64,000 nucleotides of DNA from Muscardinus avellanarius (Eukaryota > Chordata > Mammalia > Rodentia > Gliridae): positions 141,133,441 to 141,197,440 of the forward strand of contig OY726561.1 of NCBI GenBank assembly GCA_963383645.1, written 5' to 3'. Position 1 is the first letter of the stretch, and each line of letters begins with the position of its first letter. A program made the position numbers and the translations under genes. Shown piece after piece: positions 61,549 to 64,000 of the stretch. Below the pieces are notes generated by a model. That model was not told the DNA's origin, ran no database searches, and saw nothing but the letters and a program-made list of their open reading frames with translations.

Positions 61549-62812
61549 CTGAAGGTCCCGTTGTGCATCTCGGGCTGTTTTGCCCTCTGGAAAAGACTTG
61601 TTCTGGCCATAGCCAAATATCTGGCCTCCTGGTAACCTGTGGTCCACATCGCGGTACTCCATACTTCTATAATCAGTGTCTTGTCGGCCAAGAAAATCCA
61701 AATCGCCTTCTTCTTTAAACAGACCAGGATCTGGAGTCTGTTTTTCATCTCCAGAAAGCTGTGACTTGTCTTGGTCTTGAATTGGACTCTGGCTGTTCTG
61801 AAAGTCTGATGAAGGTTCGTGTTCAAAGGCTACACCTTGTGTTTCTCCTTTTTTTTCTGGGTGCTCAGATTCTCCCTTCTGAACACCAAAAGCAGGCCTT
61901 TCTACTGTATGATCATGTGTGAATTCTTCTCTCTTGTTCACATGTTCTCTATCTTGTGTAGAGGGCTGGATATAATCCAAACTTTTTGGATTCACAGGAG
62001 GGATCTCCCTATCTCTAAATTCCATACAAGGTCCCATCTCTCTGCTCCTAAAATCCTGGTCAGTCCTGGACCGGTGTCTACCTCTGAAATTTGAATGTGG
62101 TGTATCCCTGTCCCTAAAGTCTAGATCAGCAGTACCTGAACCTCGGCCTCTAAAGTCCACCTGTGTTTCATCTTTATCCCTGAAGTCCAAACCAGACACA
62201 TCTCTGTTCCTAAAATCAGAGCGAGACTGATCTCTGGTCCTGAAATCCAAGTTTGGTAAATCTCTTCCCCTAAAATCGGCATGGGATCCGTCCCGACCTC
62301 TAAAATCTAAACTGTAAGTGCCCTGGCCCCTATAGTCAGACGGAGGGGCATCCCTACCTCTAAAGTCAACAGTGTGAGCATCCCTGTCTCTGTAGTTCAT
62401 ATGGGGTATCTCTCTACCTCTGTAATTCATCGCAGTCCCATCTCCACCCCTGTAGTCCATAGGTGGCCCTTCTCTATCCCGAAAATCCCCAGAGTGCATA
62501 TCCCGCCCCCTGAAGTCCAACTGTGATGTATCTCTGCCCTGGAACTCAGCAGATGAGAAATCCCCCCCCCTGAAGTCATGTCCAGGCCCCTCCCCTCCTC
62601 GATAGTCACCATGCGGTCCATCTCTAGCTCCGCAGCTGAAAGAATGCTCCTCTGCGCTTGCAAAGGGAGGCCCCGAGTGCCCCTGGAAACCAAAGGGGAG
62701 TGAGTCTCTGCCAGCAAAGTTGCCAGAGTGTCTCTCTTGAGCATGACTCTTAAGGGGAGGAGGAGGATAATCCCTGTTCCACCCGGGAGCAAACCTTTCT
62801 TCTTGGCTCCCA
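61549..62812 (-). CDS. RBM6: RBM6 large coding exon (N-terminal decamer-repeat region)
   Basis: This exon is 1,264 nt: one base completing a split codon, then 421 codons with no stop. The acceptor reads tttctacag|TGGGAGC and the donor CTTCAG|gtatgt. The protein begins GSQEERFAPGWNRDYPPPP and ends near TARDAQRDLQ, which I recognise as RBM6. About 20 units of roughly ten residues follow the pattern D-F/Y-R-G/D-R-D/E-x-x-x-x (for example VDFRGRDAPP and ADFRGRDLPN), from about 62610 down to about 62010. They are rich in Arg, Asp and Gly and probably disordered. The C-terminal third is acidic and polar, with a conserved stretch GRQDTDYRSMEYRDVDHRLP just before the exon end. In the human protein this region precedes RRM1 and has no known fold. 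The first Met is not here; the initiator exon lies beyond the right edge. The exon is intact, with no frameshift seen. Confidence 0.96.
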
Positions 62813-63645
62813 CTGTAGAAACAAAGACAGTGTTATTCATATTGTCCAGAGAGTTTGAAATCTACACACCAGCATATTCTTCTCTAATCACAGCACATTC
62901 TTCTTTAAACATTTTTTTGGGGGCAGAGTTCTGTTACAAGGTCCTAGATCTGCAGAATACAGCAAAGTTTTGCTATTTTAAGACGAAGTGACGGAGTAAA
63001 CTGCTATGCTCCCATTTCAGAACACGAAGAAAGTCAACACAAGGTTTTCAACATGTCTGCTGCAGAAAAAGCTTTCACCCAGTCCTGCAACAGGGAAAAT
63101 TTGCAATACCAGATAAGCTAACAATGGTGATATACCTCAAAAACTTCCATCCCCTACAGCCAGGGAACTTAGAACTCCAAGGTCAACATGCTGACTTCTT
63201 TACATTGGGGAAAAAAATCAGTGCACTGTACATTTCTTACAATAAATTTCAGAAAGTGTCTTTCCCATTGCTGCATCCAGGGATGACATTCTAAAATATT
63301 TCATTTTAGCTACAGCATGAATACCACCCAATCAAAATGGATGCAGGCCCAAAGAAACAGTGGCACCATCACCAGTAAGAGTACACCAGTGTCCACCAGT
63401 TGAGCTTTACTCTGGCTGCATCTAAATCCCAGCTCTATAGTGCCTCAACATCAAAGTGCTTAGCTAGGTCCTATTGTTGTAATTCCATGTGGCTATCACA
63501 GAAGATAGCCCAAATCACGCCATGAAGCATGTCGAAGTCACCTAAGGCAAGCATCAGTATCCAAGAGCTCGAAGCTAAAAGGATCCTAGAGACAACATCA
63601 GGCTGATAATCCTGACTCCAATGCTTCGTCCCAATTATTCAGAGT
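62813..63645 (-). other. RBM6 intron, unique sequence
   Basis: About 830 bp of ordinary intron with no repeat that I recognise and no supported coding exon. It includes the pyrimidine-rich acceptor of the large RBM6 exon at its left end. Confidence 0.7.
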
Positions 63646-63647
63646 AA

Positions 63648-63870
63648 TATGTTTTTTGTTTTTTGTTTTGTGGTACTGGGGATAGAACCCAAGGGCTTTC
63701 TACCTCCGAGCTGCAACCCCAGCCCTATTTTTTATTCTTTATTTTGAAACAGGGTCTCACGGAGTTGCAGAGGGCCTCACTAAGTAGCTGAGGCAGTCCA
63801 CGAACCACGATCCTCCTGTCTCAGCCTCCCAAATACTGGGATTATAAGCGTGAACCACCATGCCTAGCTA
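63648..63870 (-). mobile_element. B1-ID dimeric SINE
   Basis: A nearly complete minus-oriented copy. It reads in plus as ggtactggggatagaaccca (ID half), then tattttgaaacagggtctca (linker), then cagcctcccaaatactggga (7SL half). The T-rich left end is the inverted A tail. Confidence 0.9.
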
Positions 63871-64000
63871 AGAAAATGTATTTTAAAAATCAGTTTAAAG
63901 AATTCAACAAATAAACAAAAGATGGCCCTACCTTTCAGACTTCCCATCTTCTTCCCTTTTTCTAAACTCCAGAGCCGTTTACACATTTTGGTTTGGGTAG

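Overview
This is nuclear DNA from a placental mammal, almost certainly a rodent of the squirrel side of the order (Sciuridae or a close relative). The evidence is the dominant repeat: well over a hundred copies of a dimeric SINE. Its left half is 7SL/B1-like (gccgggcgtggtggcgcacg) and its right half is ID/tRNA-like (tagctcagaggtagaatgcc ... ggttccatccccag), an architecture known as B1-dID and related squirrel SINEs. No bacterial, viral or organellar gene block is present.

Only one protein gene can be supported: RBM6 (RNA-binding motif protein 6), on the minus strand and read from right to left. Four coding exons lie in the window: a 1,264-nt exon (61549-62812) with the decamer-repeat N-terminal region, and three short exons (56424-56510, 53679-53748, 29697-29770) that together encode most of the first RRM. 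All phases join cleanly (E-E-E|I-R-N, N-T-G split as G|GT, M-E-A-N-Q at phase 0) with AG/GT borders. The start-codon exon lies beyond the right edge. The end of RRM1, the zinc finger, RRM2, OCRE and G-patch exons lie beyond the left edge. Introns seen are about 5.0, 2.7 and 23.9 kb, plus open-ended ones at both edges.

The rest is intron. From 1 to about 29 kb it is a dense layering of SINEs in both orientations over older elements. These include a broken plus-strand L1 ORF2/3' region spread over 10636-14160, other L1 3' pieces, two MaLR-type LTR remnants, MIRs, and an LTR-like segment (8520-8872) next to a GC-rich 50-bp tandem repeat (9290-9890). A repeat-poor stretch of about 1.8 kb surrounds the 74-nt exon and contains a small CpG-rich patch (30405-30690). 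From 30.9 to 61 kb SINE blocks alternate with unique intron, several long microsatellites (notably AT/CA at 45856-45995) and more L1 and MIR pieces.

No new gene system is evident. The points most worth a second look are the weak splice donor of the frame-shifting 74-nt RRM exon, the CpG-rich patch beside it, the 100-bp higher-order GC minisatellite, a site hit twice by SINEs that left three copies of the same target duplication, SINEs carrying two or three ID modules, and at least three SINE subfamilies with clear diagnostic differences. Repeat edges are read by eye and are approximate; exon borders are exact to the base as far as the splice consensus allows.
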